The position numbers were made by a program, and so were the translations under genes. Shown piece by piece: positions 20,174-28,458 of a stretch of 64,000 nt of DNA; the first letter of the stretch is position 1, and every line of letters begins with the position of its first letter. The DNA comes from Sporosarcina sp. (GTDB lineage Bacteria > Bacillota > Bacilli > Bacillales_A > Planococcaceae), in NCBI GenBank assembly GCA_026169375.1, contig JAPFCR010000035.1, positions 186,001-250,000 of the forward strand, read 5' to 3'. The notes beneath the pieces are model-generated. The model was not told where the DNA came from, did no database searches, and saw nothing but the letters and a program-made list of their open reading frames with translations.

Positions 20174-20898
20174 TACTTATTCCTCCTAACAACTGTACCG
20201 ATTGGTTCACCAAGTACAGCCTTTTTAATGTTGCCACTCTCCATAATTGAGAATACTACAAGTGGGATATCGTTGTCCATGCACAAAGTCGAAGCTGTTG
20301 AGTCCATTACCTCTAATCCTTGACTAATCACTTCTAAGTACGAGAGTTCAGTATACTTAACTGCTTCTTTGTCAATCATTGGGTCAGCTGAATAAACGCC
20401 ATCAACATTATTTTTCGCCATTAAAATAACATCAGCTTCAATTTCTGCTGCCCTTAAAGCTGCTGTTGTATCTGTCGAGAAGTATGGATTTCCTGTACCC
20501 GCTGCAAAAATCACAACTCTTTTCTTCTCAAGATGACGAATTGCTTTTCGACGTATGTATGGTTCCGCAACTTGTCTCATCTCAATAGATGTAGAAACAC
20601 GGCTTTCAACTCCAAGGTTCTCGAGTGAATCTTGAAGGGCTAGCGAGTTCATAACAGTTGCGAGCATTCCCATATAGTCAGCTGTTGCACGGTCCATCCC
20701 CATCTCGCTACCAACTTTACCTCTCCAAATATTTCCACCACCGACTACAACGGCAACTTCAACGCCTAAGTCAGCAACTTCTTTTACTTGTTCTGCTACA
20801 TTTTTGATAATTTCAGGGGATAATCCAAAGCCTTGTTCTCCGGCTAATGCTTCACCACTTAACTTTAAAATAATTCGCTTATATTTCGGTGTGCTCAT
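20173..20898 (-). CDS. pyrH: UMP kinase
   Basis: Phosphorylates UMP to UDP; a hexameric amino-acid-kinase-fold enzyme regulated by GTP and UTP. The 241-residue protein begins [20 protein letters not shown] and has [12 protein letters not shown] (about 50-61) and [21 protein letters not shown] (core [17 protein letters not shown]), all diagnostic. It lies between tsf and frr, as in most bacteria. A terminator (20926-20960) and a repeat-like insert (21006-21145) separate it from tsf. Confidence 0.97.
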   Translation of the reverse strand: MSTPKYKRIILKLSGEALAGEQGFGLSPEIIKNVAEQVKEVADLGVEVAVVVGGGNIWRGKVGSEMGMDRATADYMGMLATVMNSLALQDSLENLGVESRVSTSIEMRQVAEPYIRRKAIRHLEKKRVVIFAAGTGNPYFSTDTTAALRAAEIEADVILMAKNNVDGVYSADPMIDKEAVKYTELSYLEVISQGLEVMDSTASTLCMDNDIPLVVFSIMESGNIKKAVLGEPIGTVVRRNK

Positions 20899-20925
20899 AT
20901 AGACCCTCCTATTTCAGATTTTCTC

Positions 20926-20960
20926 GAAAAAGAGGGAACACATTTAACGTGTTCCCTTTT
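20926..20960 (-). terminator. Intrinsic terminator between tsf and pyrH
   Basis: The minus-strand stem GGGAACAC / GTGTTCCC with flanking A/T pairs and a 7-nt loop is followed by CTCTTTTT. The T-run ends 27 nt before the pyrH ATG, again leaving room only for a ribosome-binding site. Confidence 0.85.
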
Positions 20961-21005
20961 CAAATATTTTATACGCGTGATTAAAACGGCCAATTATACT
21001 GGTGT

Positions 21006-21145
21006 TTTTCACTTTTAAATATAGCTAGTTACAAGCGCCTGCTTCTCGGGACGTTTCGGTCTTTCCAAAAAGGCGATAGTACACGCCTGTTGCGGTAAGC
21101 TCTCCAACGCCTGTCGAAGCAAAATGGGCGCTTTTCACTTTTAAA
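21006..21145. repeat. Candidate small inserted repeat between tsf and pyrH
   Basis: Two identical 14-bp direct repeats (ttttcacttttaaa) at 21006-21019 and 21132-21145 flank a 112-nt core. Near the core ends is a 7-bp inverted repeat AAGCGCC (21033-21039) / GGCGCTT (21127-21133). The core is GC-richer than its surroundings and contains CGCCTG three times. It separates the tsf stop codon from the tsf terminator. The layout resembles a palindromic non-coding repeat that inserted there, but only one copy is visible. Confidence 0.5.
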
Positions 21146-21146
21146 A

Positions 21147-22034
21147 TTAGTTGCCTTTTACTTGGCTTAAAACTTCGTCCGCAAAGTTTTCTTCGCGTCT
21201 TTCGATTCCTTCACCAACAGCATAACGAACAAAACCTTTTAAAGTACCGCCTGTTGATTTAACGAAAGCGCCAACTTTTTGGTCAGAATCTTTAACGAAT
21301 GGTTGGTCAAGTACACAGATTTCTTCGAAGTACTTACCGATACGGCCTTCAACCATTTTCGTAACAATGTTTTCTGGTTTACCTTCATTTAATGCTTGTT
21401 CAGTAAGAACTTTCTTTTCACGCTCTACTTCTTCAGCTGGAACCTCATCACGTGAAACATACTTAGGGTTCATTGCAGCGATATGCATTGCAACGTCTTT
21501 AGCAGCTTCTTCGTCAGTTGTTCCTTCTAATGTTACAAGAACGCCAATTGTTCCACCCATATGAAGGTATGGACCGAATGCGTCTGCATCTGTTTTTGTT
21601 TGGATTTCAAAACGACGTAACGTGATTTTTTCTCCAATTTGTGCAACTGCATTTGAAATGTGTTCTGCAACTGTATGACCGTTTTCTAATTTCGAGTCAT
21701 GCGCTTCTTCGATTGTTGCTGGTTTTGCAGCTAGTAAGTGTTCTGCAAGTTCTTTTACAAGTGTTTGGAAGCCTTCGTTTTTCGCAACGAAGTCAGTTTC
21801 CGCGTTCACTTCAAGAATTACTGCTTCATTTCCATCAACATGAATGTATGCAGAACCCTCTGCTGCGATACGATCTGCTTTTTTCTCAGCACTTGATAAA
21901 CCTTGCTCACGCAAGAAGTCAACTGCTGCATCAATATCACCGTTTACTTCTGTCAGTGCTTTTTTACAGTCCATCATTCCAGCACCTGTTTTTTCACGTA
22001 GTTCTTTAACCATTTTAGCTGTAACTTTTGTCAT
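21147..22034 (-). CDS. tsf: Elongation factor Ts
   Basis: Guanine nucleotide exchange factor for EF-Tu. The 295-residue protein begins [21 protein letters not shown] and has the UBA-like N-domain (1-55) and the ETDFVAKN motif (about 79-86) that contacts EF-Tu, followed by core and dimerisation regions. Length is typical. A terminator lies between rpsB and tsf, so the EF-Ts:S2 ratio may be set partly by readthrough. The GGAGG Shine-Dalgarno is about 8 nt before the ATG at 22034. Confidence 0.98.
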   Translation of the reverse strand: MTKVTAKMVKELREKTGAGMMDCKKALTEVNGDIDAAVDFLREQGLSSAEKKADRIAAEGSAYIHVDGNEAVILEVNAETDFVAKNEGFQTLVKELAEHLLAAKPATIEEAHDSKLENGHTVAEHISNAVAQIGEKITLRRFEIQTKTDADAFGPYLHMGGTIGVLVTLEGTTDEEAAKDVAMHIAAMNPKYVSRDEVPAEEVEREKKVLTEQALNEGKPENIVTKMVEGRIGKYFEEICVLDQPFVKDSDQKVGAFVKSTGGTLKGFVRYAVGEGIERREENFADEVLSQVKGN

Positions 22035-22068
22035 TTTTCCATTCCTCCAATATGTGTCGTCAATTCCT

Positions 22069-22103
22069 AAAAAAGACGATAAGGGATGACCGCTTATCGT
22101 CTT
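22069..22103 (-). terminator. Intrinsic terminator between rpsB and tsf
   Basis: A perfect 11-bp minus-strand stem AAGACGATAAG / CTTATCGTCTT (9-nt loop) is followed by T6. It begins 20 nt after the rpsB stop and ends 34 nt before the tsf ATG. Confidence 0.9.
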
Positions 22104-22123
22104 GCGAAAATGCCTTACTCTTA

Positions 22124-22858
22124 TTACTCAGCTGATACAGTTTCTTCTTCAGCTTCTTCAGCAGGAGCTTCATCTTCACCTTGTCTAGATTCGATTAAAG
22201 CATCCGCCATTTTACTTGTTAATAGACGTACCGCACGAATCGCATCATCGTTTGCAGGAATTACATAGTCGATTTCATCTGGATCACAGTTTGTATCAAC
22301 GATTCCTACAATTGGAATATTTAATTTGATTGCTTCTGCAACAGCAATACGCTCTTTACGTGGATCTACAACGAACATTACGTCTGGTAGTGACTTCATA
22401 TCACGGATTCCGCCAAGGAATTTCTCCAGTCTTTCATGTTCTTTATTTAATTGAGCTACTTCTTTTTTCGGAAGTACATCAAATGTACCGTTCTCTTCCA
22501 TTTCTTCAATCTTCTTCATACGTGCAACGCTCTTTTGGATTGTTGCGAAGTTTGTGAGTGTTCCACCTAACCAACGTTGGTTAATGTAGTACATACCCGC
22601 ACGTTCTGCTTCTTCTTTAATAGCATCTTGTGCTTGTTTTTTCGTACCTACGAAAAGTACTTTTCCACCATCTTCACCAACTTGACGCATGTAATTGTAT
22701 GCTTCTTCAAGCATTTTCACCGTCTTCTGAAGATCGATAATGTAAATTCCGTTTCGCTCAACAAAAATGTATTTTTTCATTTTTGGGTTCCAGCGACGTG
22801 TTTGGTGTCCGAAATGAACACCTGCTTCTAATAATTGTTTCATTGAAACTACTGCCAT
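22124..22858 (-). CDS. rpsB: 30S ribosomal protein S2
   Basis: Late-assembling small-subunit protein. The 244-residue protein begins [20 protein letters not shown] and has the coiled-coil insertion around 105-150 and the [19 protein letters not shown] block (about 195-213). I chose ATG 22858, with CAGGAGG about 8 nt upstream; an upstream in-frame start adds 15 unconserved residues. First gene of rpsB-tsf-pyrH-frr, with its own promoter and a structured leader. Confidence 0.97.
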   Translation of the reverse strand: MAVVSMKQLLEAGVHFGHQTRRWNPKMKKYIFVERNGIYIIDLQKTVKMLEEAYNYMRQVGEDGGKVLFVGTKKQAQDAIKEEAERAGMYYINQRWLGGTLTNFATIQKSVARMKKIEEMEENGTFDVLPKKEVAQLNKEHERLEKFLGGIRDMKSLPDVMFVVDPRKERIAVAEAIKLNIPIVGIVDTNCDPDEIDYVIPANDDAIRAVRLLTSKMADALIESRQGEDEAPAEEAEEETVSAE

Positions 22859-22891
22859 TGTATATTCCTCCTGTTTTGGTTTAATATCCTC

Positions 22892-22946
22892 CGTACAAAT
22901 CATCCAATAAAACGACCTTTCGGCACCATTTTACAGTCAATGTACG
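22892..22946 (-). promoter_or_regulatory. Candidate structured leader of rpsB
   Basis: In the roughly 100-nt 5' untranslated region, CGTACA (22941-22946 on the minus strand) can pair with TGTACG (22892-22897), enclosing a 43-nt loop with an inner GCC-GAAA-GGT hairpin and AAAA/TTTT pairing. This layout suits a ribosomal-protein leader. No alignment was done, and binding by S2 is only an inference. Confidence 0.4.
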
Positions 22947-22967
22947 TGTGTAGTATTACCATTTGAT

Positions 22968-22996
22968 ACTATAACACAGTGCTTTCATCATTGCAA
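22968..22996 (-). promoter_or_regulatory. Sigma-A promoter of rpsB
   Basis: -35 TTGCAA (22991-22996), a 17-nt spacer, and -10 TATAGT (22968-22973) preceded by TGT, an extended -10. This is one of the best promoters in the window, placed between swrB and rpsB. Confidence 0.8.
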
Positions 22997-23046
22997 GAAA
23001 TTAATTCCTGAATTCTTCAAGATTTTATTTTAATCTACAAATTAAT

Positions 23047-23589
23047 TTAGTTGAATTTCAAAATTAACTCTACTTCTGTTCTACCTTTATCTAGTTCTTT
23101 TGCGATTTCTTCAATGGATAACCCTGCCTTTGATAGCTGAAGAGCACGTGCACGATCATCTAATTCAGTCACTGCAAGATCCTCTTGAATCTCTTCTTCA
23201 TCATGCGCATCATTCGTTTGAACAACCGTTTGTTGAACGTTTTCATATGATTTACGCGCATGATGACGCATAGTCTGTTGTGGGACTGACACTTGAATCG
23301 GTGGACGATTATTTTCTGATACCTCTTCAATTTCTTCCCGTGACGCTTCTTTACGGCGAGGTTCCTGACGCTTCTCTTCTATTTGAACAGTTAGTTTTTC
23401 AATCAATCGCTCATTTTCATCTTTTACTTCAGCTAAATAAACGGCAATCGCATCATCCATCTCTTTCATTAACTTGCTTTGTTTTTTCTCTAAATCATTA
23501 AACTTTGACAATTTCATATATAACAAAGCAATGAAATAAAAGCTAATCACTTGTGTGATGAATAAAATAATTAAAAAAATAGTTGTCAT
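23047..23589 (-). CDS. swrB: SwrB-like swarming motility protein
   Basis: Last gene of the fla/che operon. The 180-residue protein has one N-terminal membrane helix (about 4-24), then a charged cytoplasmic region with coiled-coil character (28-75) and a C-terminal ARALQLSKAGLSIEEIAKEL helix-turn-helix-like segment (about 148-167). B. subtilis SwrB has the same position and layout and promotes assembly of the flagellar export apparatus. Overall sequence is poorly conserved, so the call rests on synteny and architecture. The Shine-Dalgarno is weak; it starts 6 nt after the preceding ORF. Confidence 0.75.
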   Translation of the reverse strand: MTTIFLIILFITQVISFYFIALLYMKLSKFNDLEKKQSKLMKEMDDAIAVYLAEVKDENERLIEKLTVQIEEKRQEPRRKEASREEIEEVSENNRPPIQVSVPQQTMRHHARKSYENVQQTVVQTNDAHDEEEIQEDLAVTELDDRARALQLSKAGLSIEEIAKELDKGRTEVELILKFN

Positions 23590-23595
23590 AATTTT

Positions 23596-23904
23596 TTACC
23601 CACTAAAGTCAACAAAGGACCCTTTATAAGGATGCTTTGATTCTTCTTCTCTTTCGTCATTACGTTCGACTCGCTTGTGTTGTTGCTGTTGTTCCATTTC
23701 TCGTTCTGCATCATCATCTGGACTTATTTCTTTATACTGTTCAGTTTCTAATACCGTTTCTTTGTCTTTTTCAACTTGCTTCTCAGCTTGTAAGTTTGCA
23801 TGGTCTTGCATGATTTGCGTCCGTTGTTGTTTTTGGTCAGCAAGTTTACCCGCGTCAAATGTTTTCGGAATCGCAATTTGTAACTCAACACCCTTTAAAC
23901 TCAT
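23596..23904 (-). CDS. Conserved hypothetical protein between sigD and swrB
   Basis: 102 residues; I do not recognise a function. The N-terminus (MSLKGVELQIAIPKTFDAGK) looks globular. The middle (about 25-90) is very rich in Gln, Glu, Lys and Arg with coiled-coil or disordered character, and the last residues (YKGSFVDFSG) look like a conserved short motif. There is no signal peptide or membrane segment. Its ATG overlaps the sigD stop by 4 nt and a GGAGGGA Shine-Dalgarno is present, so it is almost certainly expressed and coupled to sigD. A motility-related role is inferred from context only. Confidence 0.75.
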   Translation of the reverse strand: MSLKGVELQIAIPKTFDAGKLADQKQQRTQIMQDHANLQAEKQVEKDKETVLETEQYKEISPDDDAEREMEQQQQHKRVERNDEREEESKHPYKGSFVDFSG

Positions 23905-24680
23905 AGAATCCCTCCGTTAATTACTTCCGATGCTAATAATTTTCTTAGCTTAAATAATGCACGAGAGTGAATTTGTGAAATGCGTGAAGTCGACAAATCC
24001 AGTATTTCACCAATTTCGGTCAAAGTTAATTCTTCATGATAAAATAAACTTAACACAAGTTGCTCATTTTCATTTAACTCTTTAATCTTCACTGTTAAAT
24101 CAGCTAATAACTCATTCATTAAAATGTCTTCTTCAGGTGTTTTCTCTTGATCGTCTTTAATGACAAATGTACGCTCTTCGTTTTCATCATCTTGACTTTT
24201 TTCATCGAGTGAAAGAATGTTTGAAAAATAATGTGCATGCATCGTCTCATACACGTCATCTACTGTCATATTTAAATGTTCAGCTATTTCTTCCGGTGTG
24301 ACATGACGCATATACTTTTGTTCCAATTCTTCCATTTCCTTTTGTAGTCTTTTTGTTCTTTCGCGGGATGTACGTGACAACCAGTCTTCTTTTCTTAAAC
24401 CATCAATAATCGTGCCACGAATCCGAAATGAAGCATACGTGTCAAATTTCAAATCTCTATCGGGTTCAAATTTTGTTAAAGCATCAAATAAACCTTGTAA
24501 ACCAAGACTCATCAGATCATCCCTTGAAACACTCCTTGGAAGGTTGGCACTAATCCTTTGTACATGATAAGTAACAAGAGGTGTATATATTTCGACAAGT
24601 AAATTTCCTGCATCCGGATCACGGTCTCGCTCCCATCGTTCCCAATACTCAGCTTCTTTTGCCTGATCACGTTTTGACAT
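23901..24680 (-). CDS. sigD: RNA polymerase sigma factor SigD (FliA family)
   Basis: Motility sigma factor that directs RNA polymerase to late flagellar, chemotaxis and autolysin promoters (TAAA-N15-GCCGATAT type). The 259-residue protein has region 2 (about 25-95, including DLMSLGLQGLFDALTKFEP and FRIRGTIIDGLRKEDW), region 3 (about 100-155) and region 4 (about 190-250, with LTLTEIGEILDLSTSRISQI). It lies near the end of the fla/che operon, where position affects SigD level in B. subtilis. A matching promoter occurs elsewhere in this window (63646-63672). Confidence 0.97.
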   Translation of the reverse strand: MSKRDQAKEAEYWERWERDRDPDAGNLLVEIYTPLVTYHVQRISANLPRSVSRDDLMSLGLQGLFDALTKFEPDRDLKFDTYASFRIRGTIIDGLRKEDWLSRTSRERTKRLQKEMEELEQKYMRHVTPEEIAEHLNMTVDDVYETMHAHYFSNILSLDEKSQDDENEERTFVIKDDQEKTPEEDILMNELLADLTVKIKELNENEQLVLSLFYHEELTLTEIGEILDLSTSRISQIHSRALFKLRKLLASEVINGGIL

Positions 24681-24805
24681 CGAATCCCTCCCTTTCCGTT
24701 AAACTCATCATAAACTTTTTTGAAAAATGAATAATCCTTTTTATACTTAGTTCCAAAAGTTTTCCCTGATTGCCTCGTTTACTAAACATTGATTGATTCA
24801 TTTAT

Positions 24806-25300
24806 TTATATTTCAGTTGTTCCCGCATTCACTGAACGAATTGAAAGAATCGCTGTGACGGGGTCAAACTCTATTGTTCGCCCTTTAGAACCACCCGTTT
24901 GCTCAGCTATAAGTGGAATGGATAATCGTTTCAATTCTTCCTTTACAGCCTCTACATTTCTAGGTCCAATTCTTAACGTATCACTTGAACCAAATTGAAA
25001 CATTTGTGCACCGCCTGCAATTTTTGCTTTTAAACTCATTGGGCGAGCACCCTCAGCCTTTAACAGTTCCATTAAGCCATATATTCCTGTATCTGCATAT
25101 TTTGCAACATTAACTTTTTTTGAACGATCAAGGCTAGAGTCTGGGAGCATAATATGCACCATTCCTGCAACTTTCTTAATTTCATCATACAAGACGATGC
25201 CGACACAAGAACCTAGTCCAGATGTTCGAATGGTTTTACCAGCTTTTACGATATTCATATCTGAAATTCCTACACGAACAACTTCATTTCTTACTATCAT
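24806..25300 (-). CDS. cheD: Chemoreceptor glutamine deamidase CheD
   Basis: Deamidates glutamines on chemoreceptors and binds CheC to raise its phosphatase activity. The 164-residue protein has the Cys-His pair of the family: Cys32 in GLGSCVGI and His49 in MVHIMLPDSS. GGAQMFQFGSS is the next conserved block (about 90-100). It starts 1 nt after cheC. A 125-nt AT-rich gap separates it from sigD. Confidence 0.95.
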   Translation of the reverse strand: MIVRNEVVRVGISDMNIVKAGKTIRTSGLGSCVGIVLYDEIKKVAGMVHIMLPDSSLDRSKKVNVAKYADTGIYGLMELLKAEGARPMSLKAKIAGGAQMFQFGSSDTLRIGPRNVEAVKEELKRLSIPLIAEQTGGSKGRTIEFDPVTAILSIRSVNAGTTEI

Positions 25301-25301
25301 A

Positions 25302-25934
25302 TTACAACACGCCTAACGACTGAAATATCGTCATATAGGAAGTTGGATCTGGAAGTAAAAAGAAATTTCCTTTGATTGCTTTTGACTCTGTTTGATCAGC
25401 TTCCTTAATTTCTGTATCAATAACGATTACTTCATCACTGTATTGGGAAATCTCTATAAGACCAAAACTAATTACTGCACCAACCATATCTACACTTAAA
25501 GATGGGACAGTTGGATGAATCTTTAAGCCCGTGAAGTCTGATAAGGCCGATAAGTAAGAACCCGATAAAATATTGCCAAGTTCTTGCATAGATGAAACAC
25601 CAAATTCTGAAACAGGTGGATTTTGAAAATCGAAACTGTCATCTCCTGTCAATAATCGGATGAAATGATTAGCCCCTTCAATCGATAGCATGAAAAACAT
25701 ACTGCCAGAAACGTCTCCTTGAATCCGCAAAAAAATACATGCCGTATGCTCTTCCGGTCCACCTGCAAGTTCAAACATTTCATCAAACGTTACCAATTCT
25801 ACATTCGGCACATACATTTCAATTTTTCGATTTAATAACTGAGACAACGAAGTCGCCGCATGTGCCGCACCGATATTTCCAATCTCTTTCAAGACATCTA
25901 AATGTAAGTCTGTAATTGAAAAATCTGAACTCAT
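25302..25934 (-). CDS. cheC: CheY-P phosphatase CheC
   Basis: Dephosphorylates CheY-P and partners with CheD. The 210-residue protein has two active-site motifs with the E...N pattern: Glu17/Asn20 in LKEIGNIGAAHA and Glu118/Asn121 in MQELGNILSGSY. Both are intact, as in B. subtilis CheC. The ATG overlaps the cheW stop by 4 nt. A second member of this family, FliY, is encoded in the same operon. Confidence 0.95.
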   Translation of the reverse strand: MSSDFSITDLHLDVLKEIGNIGAAHAATSLSQLLNRKIEMYVPNVELVTFDEMFELAGGPEEHTACIFLRIQGDVSGSMFFMLSIEGANHFIRLLTGDDSFDFQNPPVSEFGVSSMQELGNILSGSYLSALSDFTGLKIHPTVPSLSVDMVGAVISFGLIEISQYSDEVIVIDTEIKEADQTESKAIKGNFFLLPDPTSYMTIFQSLGVL

Positions 25935-26392
25935 ACAGATTCAACTCGATTAATAGGCTCTAAGACTTTTTCAAGCTCAAGTAAAACGAATAATCGATTT
26001 TCAACTTTAGCAACCCCTGCAATGAATTCCGAAGAAACTGAACCGACCACTTCTGGTTGTGCTTCAATCGCTTGAAGCGGAACGTCGATAATATCATTCG
26101 CCGTATCAACAATTAAACCGACATCATAAGTTTCAAGTGATACGACAATAATACGTGTGCTTTCATCCAACTCTTTTTTCTCCAAACCAAATCGCTCACG
26201 CAAATCAATGACAGGTGTAACAATTCCTCTTAAATTAATGACACCTTTCACATAAGATGGTGTTCCTGGCACGCGTGTAATTCCCATGATGCGTTCAATT
26301 CCTTGTACAACATCAATTTCTATTGCGTATTCTTTGTCAGACAACTCAAAGACAATGACTTTTTTAATAGCTTGCTGGGCATTTTCAGTCAA
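25931..26392 (-). CDS. cheW: Chemotaxis coupling protein CheW
   Basis: SH3-like adaptor linking receptors to CheA. The 153-residue protein has the family block VIVFELSDKEYAIEIDVVQGIER (core ELSDKEYAIEIDVVQ) and GVINLRGIVTPVIDLRERFG (about 50-69). The start codon is TTG at 26392, with AAGGAG 9 nt upstream. It lies 15 nt after cheA. Identity is clear. Confidence 0.95.
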   Translation of the reverse strand: MTENAQQAIKKVIVFELSDKEYAIEIDVVQGIERIMGITRVPGTPSYVKGVINLRGIVTPVIDLRERFGLEKKELDESTRIIVVSLETYDVGLIVDTANDIIDVPLQAIEAQPEVVGSVSSEFIAGVAKVENRLFVLLELEKVLEPINRVESV

Positions 26393-26407
26393 TCCGAATC
26401 ACTCCTT

Positions 26408-28438
26408 TTATTTGATAAGTGAATTACAATCAACGATGAGTGCAACTTGTCCATCACCTAAAATCGTCGCACCCGAAATTGCAAAGACATTCGTCAAGTA
26501 ATCCCCTAACCCTTTTAAAACGATTTCTTGCTGACCGATAAACGAATCAACGACAAGTCCAGCAAGCTTATCTCCTTTACGAACGATCACAATCGAATGA
26601 TATTCATCATCAGAGTGCGCTTCTCCGTCTTCTAATTCAAAAATCTCTTTTAAATCGAGTAACGGTATAATATTCCCTCTAAAATCAATCACACGCTGAG
26701 AATGTGCATTTAAAATATCTGATGAATGAACAATTGCCGTTTCAATAATTGAAGACAACGGAATTGCATACACTTCTTTTGCCAATTCTACGAGCATTAC
26801 TGAAATAATCGATAATGTCAGTGGCAATTGAACTTGGAATAAAGACCCTTCTCCTTCTGTCGAATCGATTGAAATATGACCGCCTAAAGACTCGATCGTC
26901 GTTCGTACAACATCAAGACCAACACCACGGCCAGAAACATCCGAAACCGTTTCTGCTGTCGAAAAACCAGATGCTAAAATGAGTTCCGCCACTTGTCGAT
27001 TTGTTAATGAATCTGCTTCCTCTTCCTCAACTAAACCATTCTCAATCGCTTTCGATAGAACTCTTTCACGATTCACACCTGCTCCGTCATCTTCTAGCTC
27101 AATGAATACATGGTTTCCTGAATGATAAGCACTTAACTTCACTGTCCCTACTTCAGGTTTTCCTTTTGCAAGACGTTCTTCTGGCATCTCAATTCCATGG
27201 TCTAGCGCATTTCGGATTAAATGAACGAGTGGGTCTCCGATTTCATCGATGACTGTACGATCTAACTCTGTTTCAGCACCAATAATTTCTAAGTTAACCT
27301 TCTTGTCCATTTCTCTCACTAGCTGTCTGACCATTGTCGGGAATCGATTAAACACGGTCTCAACAGGAATCATACGCATATTCAAAATGATGTTTTGTAA
27401 ATCTCCAGAAACTCTCGTGATTCGCTCTACTGTCTCCGTTAAATCTGGATTATGAAGTTCTGTAGAAATTGATTGTAAACGACCACGATCAATCATTAAC
27501 TCTTCAAATAAGTTCATCAGGATATCTAAACGTTCAATATTTACACGTATTGTACGGTTAGCTGCTTGATTTTGTGCAGGACGGTTAGGCTTTTCTTTCT
27601 TAGAATCTTTTTGAGCCACTTCTTGTTTCTTTACGGTTTGTACAATTTCCTCTTCTTGTTTACGTTTATCTGCCTTTAAATTTTCTTCGGAAACAGCCGT
27701 CACTTCAACGTAATCAACTTCAGAGACTTTTGAAATTTTTGTTTGTAATACTTCTTCTTCTTCTTTTGTAATGAGAACTACCGCAAACTCTCGTTCAAAC
27801 GCTTCTTCTTCTAACTTATCAACAGATGGGACAGATTTAATCACGTCTCCTGCATTTTCCAAAATTTCGAAAACCATAAAGACACGTGCTGCTTTTAGTA
27901 TGCAGTCTTCACGCAATCTTACTGTGATTTCATAAACGTTAAAACCTTGATCGAAAGACTGGCTAATGACCGTCATTTCAAAATCATCGTACGCTAGACT
28001 AGCTTCTTCCTCAACAACCGTTGCAGCGACTTCATCTCCACCTTCTGCATCAAGTGGTTCGCCTTTTTCAATTTTATTGAGCTGAGCGACAATCGCTGTA
28101 ACATCTTTCTCACCAGTCCCTCCTGCCTCAATGTCTTGAACCATTTCATCTAAATAACTAACCGATTCAAACACAACATCTAACATTTCAGCAGTCACTT
28201 GCAAGTCTTCATTTCGAATGGCATCTAAAACGTTTTCCATAATATGCGTTAAATTCGCAATATCTTCATAGCCCATCGTTGCAGACATTCCTTTTAATGT
28301 ATGCGCAGAACGAAATATCTCATTTACAATCGTTAAATCTTCAGGATTTTTTTCAAGTTCAAGTAAGTATTCATTACAAGTTTGAAGATGCTCCCTACTT
28401 TCATCTAAAAACATTTCTAAGTATTGATTTGTATCCAT
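26408..28438 (-). CDS. cheA: Chemotaxis histidine kinase CheA
   Basis: Receptor-coupled kinase that phosphorylates CheY and CheB. 676 residues from MDTNQYLEMF. P1/Hpt domain with phospho-acceptor His46 in SAHTLKGMSA; a P2-like response-regulator docking domain (about 155-265); a linker; P3 dimerisation (about 295-360); P4 ATPase with DPLVHLIRNALDHGIE (N box) and the DDGAGV and GRGVGLDVV blocks; and a C-terminal CheW-like P5 (about 540-676). An ATG one codon earlier is also possible; I prefer the second because it is 7-8 nt from AGGGGG. Confidence 0.97.
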   Translation of the reverse strand: MDTNQYLEMFLDESREHLQTCNEYLLELEKNPEDLTIVNEIFRSAHTLKGMSATMGYEDIANLTHIMENVLDAIRNEDLQVTAEMLDVVFESVSYLDEMVQDIEAGGTGEKDVTAIVAQLNKIEKGEPLDAEGGDEVAATVVEEEASLAYDDFEMTVISQSFDQGFNVYEITVRLREDCILKAARVFMVFEILENAGDVIKSVPSVDKLEEEAFEREFAVVLITKEEEEVLQTKISKVSEVDYVEVTAVSEENLKADKRKQEEEIVQTVKKQEVAQKDSKKEKPNRPAQNQAANRTIRVNIERLDILMNLFEELMIDRGRLQSISTELHNPDLTETVERITRVSGDLQNIILNMRMIPVETVFNRFPTMVRQLVREMDKKVNLEIIGAETELDRTVIDEIGDPLVHLIRNALDHGIEMPEERLAKGKPEVGTVKLSAYHSGNHVFIELEDDGAGVNRERVLSKAIENGLVEEEEADSLTNRQVAELILASGFSTAETVSDVSGRGVGLDVVRTTIESLGGHISIDSTEGEGSLFQVQLPLTLSIISVMLVELAKEVYAIPLSSIIETAIVHSSDILNAHSQRVIDFRGNIIPLLDLKEIFELEDGEAHSDDEYHSIVIVRKGDKLAGLVVDSFIGQQEIVLKGLGDYLTNVFAISGATILGDGQVALIVDCNSLIK

Positions 28439-28458
28439 CATTACGCCCCCTTTTTAAT

